Positions 52,206 to 62,582 are shown, counted from the stretch's first letter. The stretch is DNA of 64,000 nucleotides from Ceratotherium simum simum (GCF_000283155.1 NW_004454181.1:23451163-23515162); one strand, 5' to 3'. The notes: generated from the letters alone by a model not told the origin. Program-made: numbers and translations.

Positions 52206-52740
52206 AGATGAGGATGTAGGAATCTAGATGATTGCCCTACCCACCCCAACCCCCAACTCCTGTGTTGGGGATATGATCAGTTTTAAGCCAAGTGTCGCTG
52301 ACAACCCCCCACCACCTGCTCAGTGTTACCAGCCAATACACCCAGCAGGAGGAAGGCAACCCACACCAGTCCTTCCCCAACAAAGCCAGCTGGGTGCCTG
52401 GAGTAACACATGTTGCCTGGTCCACCATGGCAGCCAAAGAAGCCAGCTGCCACCTGGCAGCCTTTGGATGATGCAACGATTCAGGGAAGTGCCATTGCTA
52501 ACTCCATCACACCTCCACGCTGCATGTGGCAGCCACAGAACCACAGCATGAGCACTGAGGGAGGGCTTCTACTTCCAGACACAGTGCCAATGAGGAGCCG
52601 GGGGTGGGCAGGCTGGCTCCTGCATGCAGCCTAACATGCATGCCTTCCCAGTCCTTGGGTTCTGAGCTCAGGATTCCATAGATACAACTTTTCTGAGCTT
52701 ACCACTACTAGAAACTAACCAGTGGTGTCTGCTGTCTCAA
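52206..52740. other. Unassigned sequence
   Basis: No repeat recognised. Frames of 70-107 codons on both strands overlap one another and have no domain. Confidence 0.4.
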
Positions 52741-52915
52741 ATTTTCCTTTATGGCGAAACAGAGGCACAAACCAGGCAATGACTTGCTTATAGTCATTGT
52801 AATTATGTGCTCTGGCTAGAACCTAGGGATCCTTCTAAGTCTTGATCTTCAACCACATGTTGAGTATCTGCTATGTGTCAGGTGCTGTGCAGGATGCTGA
52901 TAAGCTCACTTCTAC
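52741..52915 (-). mobile_element. MIR core then L2 terminus, antisense
   Basis: GGCGAAACAGAGGCACAAAC then a MIR-like core. CACATGTTGAGTATCTGCTA then TGTGTCAGGTGCTGTGC is an antisense L2 end. Confidence 0.6.
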
Positions 52916-53205
52916 TAAAGAAGAGAGAAGTGTGAACAGTTCTGAGCATCACATGTGATAGGAACAGGTGTGGGTCATCTCCAGGGGGACCCCAAAGTAG
53001 AGAATCAACACTTCACTGATGGAGAAGGCAGGCAGGGTGTATGGGATCTTAAGGGTCTAATGCAAGGGTAATGCTTGGGCTTTCTCCTGCTCTTTCCAGC
53101 GAGATTTATTAGAGTTTTTCATTTGCTTAAACTCATCTTATTAAAAGCAAAAAAAATATTATTCACTTATTTTTAGCTTCAGTTTTGTTTAAGTTTGAGC
53201 ATTTA
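52916..53205. other. Unassigned sequence
   Basis: No feature recognised. Confidence 0.35.
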
Positions 53206-53350
53206 ATCATGAAGGAAGCATTATCGTCAAACTGTGTGAGTTTTAGCAGGTCCCTAAATCTCTCTGTATCTCAATTTCTTCAGTCTGCTTGGGAAGACTG
53301 AATGATTTAAAATGTATAAAGTGCTTAGAACAGGGCCCTGCACTCTGCTA
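53206..53350 (+). mobile_element. MIR fragment, sense
   Basis: GGTCCCTAAATCTCTCTGTA, then TCTCAATTTCTTCAGTCTGC and AAAATGTATAAAGTGCTTAG. Confidence 0.7.
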
Positions 53351-54344
53351 TGATTCTTGCCTTCCATCCCAGAGGACACCATTAGGAGGAAATTGGGTAT
53401 GAATGAGCAACTACAGCAATTCAGACACCTGCGATTTCCAAATCCTGCCCCTGGGAGCTGCAGGAGCCGTGTCTGGCCTCAGTGAGCCGGGGTCTGTGGA
53501 TGAAGCCAATCCTGCGGTGAATCTGCAGTGGGGCTGCGGGGGTCGCCGTGGGCTATCCTTTTGGTGTATGAATGTAATGCGTATTGTTTCTCAAAAGACA
53601 ACCATGTGGCCTGTGGGTTTGTTTTTATTTGCCATAGGCCTGCATTTGCTAAACACACATACAAATAAAGCAAATAAAAATAAACCGAAAGAAGAGCCCA
53701 CGCTGCAAAGCACTGCTGTTGAGAGGTGGGACGTGGTTTTAGGCAAATCAGGCGACAGTAACGATCCATCGCAGCCATTTTCAAAGCCTGCTGAGCTTGT
53801 GACTGGACTTGGAGAGGTTCTGCACGGCAGTGAGACCCCTAAGTGGGTCTCAGGTCTTTGGTGTTTGCTGGCATCATACGGGAGGGGCTCGCAAAGACCA
53901 AGACAGGTCAGCTGTGAGCCGAAGTTTGGATTTCAGAACAGAGCATAGATGGGCACTTAGAGCCCAAATCTCACTCCCAAGGAGGCTCTAGTGCATTAAA
54001 GACCCACCAAGAAACATCTGAAGGTGGGAGGCCCAACAGCTAGCTGGTTCCAGTATTGGGCGTGGCCACATACAGGCTGATGGGGAAAACAAGCAGCATT
54101 CGTCTGGTGCTGAGGATACAGAGCATCTCCAAGTTCTCACAGCCTGGGGGAGGCAGGAGGAAGATCAGGATCTGGGACATGCCAAGGCAAAAATGAGTTC
54201 AAAACTCAGTTTTGGTGCCCGTTGGAGCACAGTAGACTCTGCAGCTGCTCTGTCTCCACGCCTTTCAGAATGCCATTGTCCCTCCCCGTTCCCTGGGATT
54301 TTGTTCTCCAGAGGAGTCCACCTACCTACAGCTACCCTTCAAAA
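53351..54344. other. Single-copy sequence holding the longest N-free frame (181 codons)
   Basis: The frame 53403-53948 (+) begins MSNYSNSDTCDFQILPLGAA and includes a hydrophobic stretch MWPVGLFLFAIGLHLL. I recognise no family. No splice or polyadenylation context supports it, and a 101-codon frame lies opposite. Such a length is expected by chance in 64 kb, so I treat it as non-coding. Confidence 0.3.
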
Positions 54345-54608
54345 CTCTGCTTGAGACTTGCTAATTGAATCATGTCAATGCTCAGAAACCTTCAACAACT
54401 CCCCAGTGCGTACAGAATAGAAGTCCAAACGCTAAGCTCAGCACCCACGTGTGCTTACCCTTATACAGCCCATATGCCCCACCACTTCCTCTACTGTATG
54501 TTTTAACCACAGCACACATTCTCATCAGAGACAGTATTTACTGTCTCTGGACCTTTGCTGATACTGTTTCCTCTGCCTGCAGGCCTTCCTTGCTTTTCCC
54601 TCACCTAA
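54345..54608 (+). mobile_element. L2 LINE fragment, sense
   Basis: ATCATGTCAATGCTCAGAAA, CCTTCAACAACTCCCCAGTG and TACAGAATAGAAGTCCAAAC, then GGACCTTTGCTGATACTGTT. The 140-codon frame at 54365-54787 derives from it. Confidence 0.8.
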
Positions 54609-54700
54609 CTTGTCATTCATTTGACAAGATTTTATTTGACTGGCGTGTCTACCATGTGCCAGACACTGTTCTAGTGCTGTTTGAAATGGCCATAGTGGCA
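54609..54700 (-). mobile_element. L2 terminus, antisense
   Basis: CATTCATTTGACAAGATTTT, GTGTCTACCATGTGCCAGAC. It is opposite in orientation to the neighbouring L2. Confidence 0.7.
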
Positions 54701-55100
54701 GATGGCCAGAAAGGCTGCAAGTTGTTCCCCTCCTTGAATCTGTGCCCCCTGGATGAAGGGGTAACCTTAAGTGCCCTCCCATTCTGACACCAGGTTCAGT
54801 CATGTGATTTGTGTTGGCCAGCGGGATGTTGGCAAATGTGATGCAAGCAGAGGCCTGAAAAGTGCTTGAATTCTTTTTGTTTCTCTTGGAAACCTTCTGC
54901 CACCGTGTGAATGAGCCTGGACTAGCCTGCTGGAGGCTGAGAAACCTTGTGAAACAGAGATTATGGCTCAGCCGAGGGCCCTAATCAATCAGCCCCAAGT
55001 GGACCCCACATCTGTTCACAACGTGTGAGTGAGCCCACACTGCGAACCACAGAGTCCTAAATAAATAAGTAGTGCTAAATAACTAGTGGCTGTTTTAAGT
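54701..55100 (+). mobile_element. Old MaLR/MLT1-like LTR (tentative)
   Basis: TGTGTTGGCCAGCGGGATGT, GATGCAAGCAGAGGCCTGAA, GAGTGAGCCCACACTGCG and a decayed terminus GTGGCTGTTTTAAGTTAC. It matches the general plan of the 49705 LTR. Confidence 0.5.
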
Positions 55101-55285
55101 TACTTTTTGGATGGTTTCTTAAACACGCTAGATACCTAACGCAGCCATCAATTCTTCTTATCAGTCTAATATCTCTTACCCCTTCTGTTGGTATTAGCAA
55201 TCTGATTTTATATTGATAAACACAATTCTCCATTCTCAGTCTATGCTACATGCTTCTGGTGAAGCTAAGCCACCTGCTCCTCTGA
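55101..55285. other. Unassigned sequence
   Basis: No feature recognised. Confidence 0.35.
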
Positions 55286-55678
55286 CTCCAGGGACAATCA
55301 GTCAGTCAATCAGTATATCTCTTGCCACCAGAACAGACACACAGCTCAAATGGTCCAATAAGATCAGATCTGGGATTTTTGTTGTAATTCTTAGGACAAT
55401 TATGCTCTTTTTCCTGCAAGGTGGCTAAGCTAGAAGAATGTCAGCCTCGAGTGCTCACATAGAAGCTCATACAGCTCACATAGAAGAGAGAAGAACCAAG
55501 AGACAGGGAGTGAGTCCTGCAGATATCATAAGTGTCCCTGGATCAGCCTGTGCCTACAGTTCCAACTCTCTCCGGGTTTTTCAGTTACATAAGACAAAAA
55601 AAAAATCCTATATTCCTATTTAAGCCAGTATGACTGGGATCTCGGTCATTTACAACCAGAAATTTCTGACTGATACAC
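55286..55678 (+). mobile_element. LTR-like or MER-like repeat, terminus shared with 56450-57032
   Basis: Ends TTTAAGCCAGTATGACTGGG, then GGTCATTTACAACCAGAAAT and TGACTGATAC. The neighbouring element at 57032 ends in related text (TTTAAGCCAGTCAGAATTGG, then CTGTCACTGAAAGAGTCC). Both look like the same ancient family, which I cannot name. Confidence 0.5.
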
Positions 55679-55771
55679 TCCTCAAATGCTACCTTCTCTA
55701 AAAAACTTTACTTCATCTCTTAGCCAGAATGGAGGTTTCTATAGATTTTTGCAGAAGGTCAAGTCATAAAG

Positions 55772-55816
55772 ATTGCAACTAATTTCAAGCCAAATTCAAA
55801 TTGCAACTAATTTCAA
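55772..55816. repeat. 17-bp direct repeat, 28-bp period
   Basis: ATTGCAACTAATTTCAA occurs at 55772-55788 and 55800-55816. Confidence 0.85.
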
Positions 55817-55824
55817 CATAGAGA

Positions 55825-55995
55825 CCTGACCTCAAATCCTGGGTTTGCCATTTGCTAGATGTAGGTACCAGGTAAGCTACTTAAATCTCCACCCCTGGAT
55901 CCAACAGGTGCTTTAATATTACAAGCCTCACAGGGTTGTTGTTAAGAGTAAATGAAACTGTGTGTATAAATCACCTGGTACCTGTTTAGCAATTG
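55825..55995 (+). mobile_element. MIR, sense
   Basis: GAGACCTGACCTCAAATCCT, GGGTTTGCCATTTGCTAGAT and TCACAGGGTTGTTGTTAAGA. Confidence 0.8.
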
Positions 55996-56034
55996 CTATT
56001 ATTTAAAAAAAAAAAGTCTTTTAATTATTCCTTA

Positions 56035-56165
56035 CGCTCCTGATGGCAAGAATAATGACTTAATTGGCCCTTTGTACCTTATTTATTATGTCTTATTTTT
56101 CTTTCTGTTCTCAGTCCATTGCATAAGGCCTTACACATGGTGGATGCACATAATTTAATATGAGC
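56035..56165 (+). mobile_element. L2 3' end, sense
   Basis: CTCCTGATGGCAAGAATAAT, then CATTGCATAAGGCCTTACAC. Confidence 0.55.
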
Positions 56166-56449
56166 AAGATAATAAGGAATCTGTCCTCTCATCCAGACAA
56201 CACTGATGACTTTCTTCCTGGTCATCCCATCACCCCAAGGTAGGAAAATAGCTGATTGTGAGAAGGTGTCAGGTCTCAGTTACCTAGCATAATTTTCTGG
56301 TCATCACCTTTGGAACCAAATGGGAACAAAAAATATTATCTTTGCTATAAGTGTAGCTTGGTTCCAGAGCAGCAGATTGATAAAGCACATGGTGTGTGCC
56401 AGGTACTGTGCTAAGTGATTTACATATATGATAATGGGGGGAATGTGGC
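56166..56449. other. Mostly unassigned, MIR scrap at 56380-56430
   Basis: CATGGTGTGTGCCAGGTACT then GTGCTAAGTGATTTACATA is a short antisense MIR end. Nothing else is seen. Confidence 0.4.
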
Positions 56450-57032
56450 CACTTGTCAGCCGTGTGATTATAATGGACATTGGTTTTTGTTGCCTGGCTG
56501 TATCATTTCCTCCCTCTCTTGATGCTGCAAGTCAAATTTTATTAAGGAATCACCCCTGCTCTGCCTCTCAGTCTGTGTGATATTGGAAGGGCGGGCTTTC
56601 CTCAAGCTCCACCTGTGAGCCCTTGAATCAGACCTGGCCAACCAGGGGACTCCCTGACCACAGGGCTTGCTTTGGAGACAGGCTTGTGACCCATCACAGG
56701 CCAATGGGTGTCAGTTCTGGGACTTTTACTAGAACTATTAGGGAAGAGAAGCTCTTTCTCTACTGGGGTTGCTAGGCTAGAAGGGTGAAGCTGGGAGTTT
56801 GTGGCCTCCATCTTGCAACCAAGAGGAAAAGCCAGCCTGGGGGTGATGGCAACACAGAGGAAAGCCAAGGCAAGAGATGGACAGTCCGTCTCTCGACACC
56901 TTTGATCCCTCCATCCAGCTGAACTTGAAGAGCAACTTATCCCTAGACTTTTTAGTTACTTGAGCTAATATTTTCCCTTTTTAATTTAAGCCAGTCAGAA
57001 TTGGGTTTCTGTCACTGAAAGAGTCCTAAACA
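56450..57032 (+). mobile_element. LTR-like or MER-like repeat, second copy of the 55286 family
   Basis: GAATCAGACCTGGCCAACCA, GTGACCCATCACAGGCCAAT, GCTAGGCTAGAAGGGTGAAG and CTGGGGGTGATGGCAACACA, then the terminus described for 55678. The 88-codon minus frame here has no domain. Confidence 0.5.
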
Positions 57033-57034
57033 AC

Positions 57035-57148
57035 CTCTCTCAGCCTCATGTTTGTCTTCTGCTGAATAGAGTTTAATAATACCTCGCTCACACATGGAAG
57101 ATGTCTAGCACAGTGCTGGCACATAGTGGGAGCTCCATGCTGGTAATT
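57035..57148 (+). mobile_element. MIR 3' half, sense
   Basis: CTCTCTCAGCCTCATGTTTG, then TCTAGCACAGTGCTGGCACA and TAGTGGGAGCTCCATG. Confidence 0.75.
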
Positions 57149-58195
57149 GTCCTCCTTCCCCTGAGCTCTGGGAGTGAGGGTGGCCATCCCCCTCTCTTTC
57201 CAGGCAGCAGCTCCTCCTCTTTTGGAGGAAAGAGGAGGAAAGTGGAAATGCCCAGAAGGCCAATGGAGTGGCTGACATTCTTCTTTCCTTGATGCAAATA
57301 GCATCATTTCATCTGGGTGGATGGAGGAGCTCAGTGGAATGTATATTTGTCCCTGAGCTCTGGTTTCTGATTGCCACCCAAGATGTGCCCAGCAGGTAGC
57401 CTGCTGTGTTCTATGCACTACAGCCAGATGATAAACCTTTGATTTTTGCTCTTCTCTGCTTCTTGGGAATAATGGGTCCATAATGAATTACATCCCCAAG
57501 AATAGCTGTAATTGTAACCACGCCGCAGAGAGGGAGCTGGCAAATCAGCCAGTCTCGTGAAATGTGCCTACTTTGTTCCAATCATTCTCTTTGGAATGGG
57601 GACCAACTTTATTGGTTTTTCCATCCCAAACTTTTAATAAGCAGTGGGCTTTCTGTGGGAAGTGGAGAATGAAAGCCGTACAACTGGGAGGTTTTACTCT
57701 TGGTTTACTTGCTTTATTCCCTTGTCTGTACAATTTCCCTTGGAATTTGTTCTCAGGGAAAAAAGATTTCTGCACTCCTTTTTCCCAAATATCTTAGCCA
57801 GCCTGGCATTATGTCAAGGAATTGACACCTCCCTAATATCTGAAGGTGTGGAAACAGCTGTGCGCTGTCCAAGGTGCTGATAACTGGTATTGTTTTGGAA
57901 ATCTCAGAGGACATGTCTGGGCCCAGTTCAGAGACTGCATTCTGCACGATCAGGGAATGGATGTTTGGGGAGAGGGCAGGGCTGCAAAGACTGGTAGAGA
58001 GGGAAGGTCCCTGGCCACCTGAGTCGTTTTTTGTCAGTATGTCTTCTTGGAAGTCCATAGCCATCTTGGCTCTCTGAGATCCTGGGATCCACACAGAACC
58101 AAATAATGAACAGTCAAGAGTTAGGATGGTAAATGTGACTTCCTGGGACTGTAGGTAAACATAAGAAGAATCAGTATCATTATATGTAGTAGCTA
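57149..58195. other. Single-copy sequence, candidate element at 57480-57770
   Basis: No repeat or gene. 57480-57770 has ATGAATTACATCCCCAAGAA, AGCTGTAATTGTAACCACGC and CAACTTTATTGGTTTTTCCA, with an inverted CCAAT (ATTGG) and TAATT words. 58040-58190 is unassigned. Confidence 0.3.
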
Positions 58196-58430
58196 CAAGT
58201 ATTGCATACTTGCTATAGTCTGGGCATAGTGCCAAGTACTCCGTATCTGTTTTCTCACTTAATCCTTACAACAACCCAGTAAGTTAGGTACTACTATTAT
58301 TGTCCCTATTTTTCAGTCAAGAAGACTGGAACTTAAAAAGAAAAATGGATTGAGCCAGGGAAAGGGCTGAATTTTGACCCCAGAACCCACCCTTTTAACC
58401 ACTGTATTATGCCTAGTGAACATCATCAAG
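58196..58430 (-). mobile_element. MIR, antisense
   Basis: TACTTGCTATAGTCTGGGCA, TTACAACAACCCAGTAAGTT, AGGTACTACTATTATTGTCC and CCCTATTTTTCAGTCAAGAA. Confidence 0.85.
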
Positions 58431-58560
58431 GCTGAGTTCTAGAAGACCCAGGAAAGTCCGCCTCCAGCTCACTAGGTGACTTACAGCAAGGAACTTCTCT
58501 CATCCAGGCCTTGGATTCCCCAGATAAATTGGTGAGATAGTTCTAAATTCTCCAATTAAC
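58431..58560 (+). mobile_element. MIR/MIR3 fragment, sense
   Basis: GACTTACAGCAAGGAACTTC, then TTGGATTCCCCAGATAAATT. Confidence 0.5.
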
Positions 58561-59622
58561 CAGGTAGCTCTGGTTTAGTGGTAAGGTCCCTATCATTGGA
58601 AGTAAGCCTGAGTCACAACTAGGGAAGTATATGGCAAGAAAGTAATAGAGGGGATTCAGTCATGGGATGGCAAGATGAGTCCACATGACCTTTACAGTCC
58701 TTTCTCCTGTAAGAGTTTGATGCCAATATGCGTTTTTCACCTATTTTCAAATCTAAAAGGCCAACAGTTGTGCTCCTTGAGGCTTGGTCTTGCCAACTGC
58801 AAGGCAGCTCTATTCGCTTGCTGGAATTTGCTATGGTGACTCAGCAGGAGGCGGGGAGGAAGCACCCATCTGCTCAGCCTTCCTCCTGAAGACCTTGCTT
58901 GGCTGAGCACAGGAACACCGAGTGGGAGGGCCCCAAGGTAATTGTTCAAAATATATTTGTTGCTGATGCTCCCTTTGTCTTCTACAGTCACCATATTTCC
59001 CCACCTCTAGCAGAGTTCTCGCTTCATTGAACACTGAATGCCCATTAGGGAAGCCTGTCACTTTCTTATTTGTGGGAAATGTCTGACAGAGAAGGGCAGG
59101 TACCACTTAAAATGTCAAGGCAACAGTGCAGCTGGCAGGTAAATTTCTGTGTAAAAATCCACTTTCTGCTCTGGAGCAGGGAAATGAAGTAAGATTCTGA
59201 TTGCATTCAGACATGAGGACTGCTTTCAGCCAGACAGGAAGGCATAAACAATCCCAGTAATCCAGCCAGTTCTTTTACCAGTTTAAGATTCCATTGCTGG
59301 CTCCCTCCACCCTCACATTTCCAGTCTTCATATGAGGCACACCATTACCCTCCCAAGGCCCATTTCCATACTCCCCATTGATCGACACCTCCTCCATCAC
59401 TACCTGTCCTCCATCTCTACCAACATGTCCTCTTGGAATATGTCTTAACTTACCTTCCTGCCTCTAACTTCTCTGTATTACAAGCCATTCTGCAGGTAGC
59501 TGCTATTTAAAGACTATTGAAGGGGAATTCTGAGAAGCAGCTTGCCAGCATGTAAAATTTCAATGCCTTCTTGAGTGTTTACAGAAAATATTAAACAACA
59601 CCCCTACTCCCCAACCCCCCAG
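58561..59622. other. Unassigned single-copy sequence
   Basis: About 1 kb without a repeat or gene that I can support. Minus frames of 85-91 codons at 58737-59106 overlap each other and show no domain. Confidence 0.4.
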
Positions 59623-60178
59623 ACTAACACTTACTGAATGCTTGCTACATGATGCCAGGAACTACACTAGGCACTTCACGCATTAACTTGTTTTTCACAA
59701 CAGCTTTATGAGGTAGGTATTAATAGCCTCATATTACAGCTGAGTAAACAGAGGCTGAGAGATTTAGTAACTTGCCTAAGGTCTCCCAATTTTTTTTTTT
59801 AACAGTTTTATTTATTTATTTATTTTGTGAGGAAGGTCAGCCCTGAGCTAACATCCATGCTAATCCTCCTCTTTTTTTTTTTTTTTGGCTGAGGAAGACC
59901 ATCTCTGAGCTAACATCTATTGCCAATCCTCCTCCTTTTTTTTCCCCCAAAGCCCCAGTAGATAGTTGTGTGTCATAGCTGCACATCCTTCTAGTTGCTG
60001 TATGTGGGACGCGGCCTCAGCATGGCCGGAGAAGCGGCGCGTCGGTGCGAGCCCGGGATCCGAACCCGGGCCACCAATAGCGGAGCGCGCGCACTTAACC
60101 ACTAAGCCACGGGGCCCGGGCCAGGTCTCCCAATTTTTAAGTGCCTGACCCAGATTTAAACCAAAATCGTCTGCATTT
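59623..60178 (-). mobile_element. MIR, antisense, split by an ERE
   Basis: Left part 59623-59794 (ACTTACTGAATGCTTGCTAC, CAACAGCTTTATGAGGTAGG, AACTTGCCTAAGGTCTCCCA). The right part resumes after the ERE at 60139 with AGTGCCTGACCCAGATTTAA. Confidence 0.85.
59779..60138 (-). mobile_element. ERE SINE, antisense, full form, with TSDs
   Basis: Body 59795-60122. Perfect 16-bp duplications AGGTCTCCCAATTTTT lie at 59779-59794 and 60123-60138. On the minus strand it has the head with GGGTTCGGATCCCGGG, the CTGGGGCTTTGGGGG module, and two GTTAGCTCAG-containing tail units separated by an A-run. The tail is (AAAT)n. Head CpGs are intact. Confidence 0.97.
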
Positions 60179-60184
60179 TTTCTC

Positions 60185-60580
60185 TCTTTTATTGTTACTA
60201 TTAATAGACTTTACTTTTTAGAGTAGTTTTAGGTTTATAGAAAAATTGAGTGAAAAATATAGAGAGTTCCCGTAAACCCCGTTATCTCCACCCCCAAAAG
60301 TTTCCCCTATTATTAACATCTTGTATTAGTGTGGTATATTTGATGAGCCATTACTGATACAGTGTTGCTAACTACAGTCTATAGTTTACTTGGTATTATA
60401 CATTCTATGGGTTTTGACAAATGTATAATAACATGTATCTACCATTACTGTACCAAAGAGTTTTACTGCCCTAAAAATCTCCTGTGCTCCACCTATTCAT
60501 CCCTCATCTCTAACTCTTGGCAACCACTGATCTTCTTACTGTTTCCAACTCCAGACTCAGCTGCCTAGAGGCCAGCAGTA
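60185..60580 (-). mobile_element. L1M 3' UTR, antisense
   Basis: TTAGAGTAGTTTTAGGTTTA, TTTCCCCTATTATTAACATC, ATTCTATGGGTTTTGACAAA, ACTGCCCTAAAAATCTCCTG. A mid-age L1M 3' UTR. Confidence 0.88.
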
Positions 60581-60640
60581 GTTTCTAGCTTTTTCCACTC
60601 CGTGGAAGAATAATACAGGACAGGATTCAACAAAGCCAGA

Positions 60641-60663
60641 CCCCCACCCCCACCCCCACCACC
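60641..60663 (-). repeat. (CCCCCA)n block, G-quadruplex motif on the minus strand
   Basis: Three C5 runs and two C2 runs separated by single A. The minus strand reads three G5 runs linked by single T, preceded by GG runs. This is compatible with a quadruplex. Confidence 0.85.
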
Positions 60664-60974
60664 ATTGGTGGGAAGGGGTTTCTTCCACTGATTAGGCCTG
60701 GTTTTATTGGGCTTGTGGGTCCCTAAAAGCTCATCATCTGTTTGCCTTGCTCTGCAGACTTGGCAGGTGGCTGGGGGTGGAGAGATGGGACTGAGAAGCA
60801 TCATCAGCAGAGTCAGAGAATTCAGCATAGGGAGCAGGTGATGGGATATGGTAGCAAAGAGCTGTTGGGTCAGGGGCTCACTCAGGCTGTGATGGGCTAG
60901 CTAATGCTTATTGCACCTGCTTATAATAAACATACCCGTAGCATGTCCTTCAGAAGAGCACCCTTCTACCTAAC
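60664..60974. other. Unassigned sequence
   Basis: No feature recognised. Confidence 0.4.
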
Positions 60975-61118
60975 TATGTAGTGCAGAACTTCTGAAACTT
61001 TAATATGCATATGGATTTCCTGGGCATCTTGTTAAAATGCAGATTCTAATTCAGTAGGTCTGGGGCAAGGCCTGATATTCTGCATTTGTAACAAGCTCCC
61101 AGGTGATACTGAGAGTAG
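60975..61118 (+). mobile_element. MER5A DNA transposon fragment
   Basis: ACTTCTGAAACTTTAATATG, AATGCAGATTCTAATTCAGT, AGGTCTGGGGCAAGGCCTGA and AACAAGCTCCCAGGTGATAC. A clear MER5A body. Confidence 0.88.
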
Positions 61119-61355
61119 CAAGGATGTAGGAAACAGGAAATGAATTTATCTTGGGCGCATTGCCTGTTTTGTCATTGGGCTTGCTGCCTAATTTCCTTAA
61201 AGCTCTGATTGTTTCTTATCCTTCAGAGAAATACTTGCACCTGGCTGAGCTCAATTCTAAGTTCCACCATTAAATAGGGACATTTTTAACCTGTAATCTG
61301 CTCAGATGAAAGCACTTGGGATGGATAATGAGGCCAATTATTCAATAACTAATTT
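61119..61355. other. Unassigned sequence
   Basis: No feature recognised. Confidence 0.35.
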
Positions 61356-62390
61356 AGTCTTGCAATAACTATCTGCCGAGCTCCTACAGTGTGCCGGACA
61401 CTGTCCTCTTGGGACTTCTGGCCTAGCAGCCAAAGGCACCAAAACTCAGCAAACAATCAAAGTAATTTCAAGTTGTGTTAAGTGCATGGAAGGATCCTAA
61501 CAAAGGGCTAAACTGGAGACTACTGAGGTGGAAGGGAGTAGTTTAGAATAGTAGTTGTATTAGTTTCCTATCGCTGCTGTAACAAATCAACACAAATCTA
61601 GTGGCTGAGAACAACACAAATGTATTCTCTTACAGTTAGAGAGGTCAGAAGTTCAAAATCAGTCTCATTGAGCTAAGGTCAAGGTGTCTCGGGGCTGCTT
61701 TCCTTCTGGAGATTTTAGAGGAAAATCTGTTTCCCTGCCTTTGCCAGCTTCTAGAGGTCACCCATATTCCTTGGCTCATGACCTCTTCCTCAAATCATGC
61801 CAACCTCAGTATCTGTTGTCACATCTCCTCTCTAACCCTGGCCCTCTGACCTCCCTCTTATAAGGACCCCTGTGATTATACCAGGCCCACTAGGATACTC
61901 TTCCCATCTCAAGATCCTCAATCACACCTGCAAAGTCCCTTTTGCTGTGTAAGGTAACACAGTCACTGGTTCCAGGGATTAGGATGTGCATCTCTCGGGG
62001 AGGGGTGAGAGGAGTAGGCATTATTCTGCCTACCACAGGGGTCAAGACCTCTCTCTCTGAGAAAGTAATATTTAAGCTAAAGACTCAGCACAAGTCAGAC
62101 ATGAGAAGAGTAGAAGAAACAGCTTTCTCAGTGGAGGAAACAGCAAGGGCAAAGACCCTGAGAAGGAGAGATTTTAAGCCTGAGCGCTGCAGAGAAGCCC
62201 AGTGTGGTGGAGCACAGGGAGTAGACAAGGTGAGAGTAGAGCAGGCAGCGGGGGCAGGCATGTGGGTCTGTGGGCTGTGGCCCTGAGGACTTTGGATTTT
62301 ACTCCAAGTGTGATTAGGAGCCCCCAGAAAGCTGAAGCCAGTTACTGACGTGATCTGCTTTGTGTCAGATGGGTGACTGCTACTCAGCTC
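61356..62390 (-). mobile_element. L2 3' UTR, antisense, split by an MLT1-type LTR
   Basis: Left part 61356-61555 (ACTATCTGCCGAGCTCCTAC, AGTGTGCCGGACACTGTCCT). Right part 62038-62390 (GAAAGTAATATTTAAGCTAA, GCAAGGGCAAAGACCCTGAG, TTGGATTTTACTCCAAGTGT). The order is collinear with one L2, so the LTR landed inside it. The 114- and 137-codon frames here are not genes. Confidence 0.85.
61556..62037 (-). mobile_element. MLT1-type MaLR LTR, antisense, nested in L2
   Basis: TGTATTAGTTTCCTATCGCT, AGTTAGAGAGGTCAGAAGTT, CTTCTGGAGATTTTAGAGGA and TCCCTCTTATAAGGACCCCT, ending CATTATTCTGCCTACCACA. Possible 5-bp flanks GTAGT and GGGGT do not match well. Confidence 0.9.
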
Positions 62391-62429
62391 CAGCCCATAC
62401 CTGCCATGTAGAAATGTGCATAGAGACCA

Positions 62430-62582
62430 GTGTGGCCAGGTCTTCTGACTTCTCAGGGAAAACTGGAAATCTGGAAATTTTTCATGTCCAACTCCCAATT
62501 TTAAATTACTGACAATATATTGGAAAATTTAAAAGCACACATACAAGTAAGATTTGGCCAAGAGCTGCCCGGCCACCATCTC
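62430..62582 (+). mobile_element. Unnamed hAT-like repeat, copy C
   Basis: GTGGCCAGGTCTTCTGACTT, GGAAATTTTTCATGTCCAAC, TCCCAATTTTAAATTACTGA and AGATTTGGCCAAGAGCTGCC parallel copies A and B in order. Confidence 0.45.

Noticed and set aside
53403..53948. 181-codon open frame, possible novel gene
   Set aside because: No recognisable domain, an opposing 101-codon frame, no splice or promoter context, and a length plausible by chance in 64 kb.
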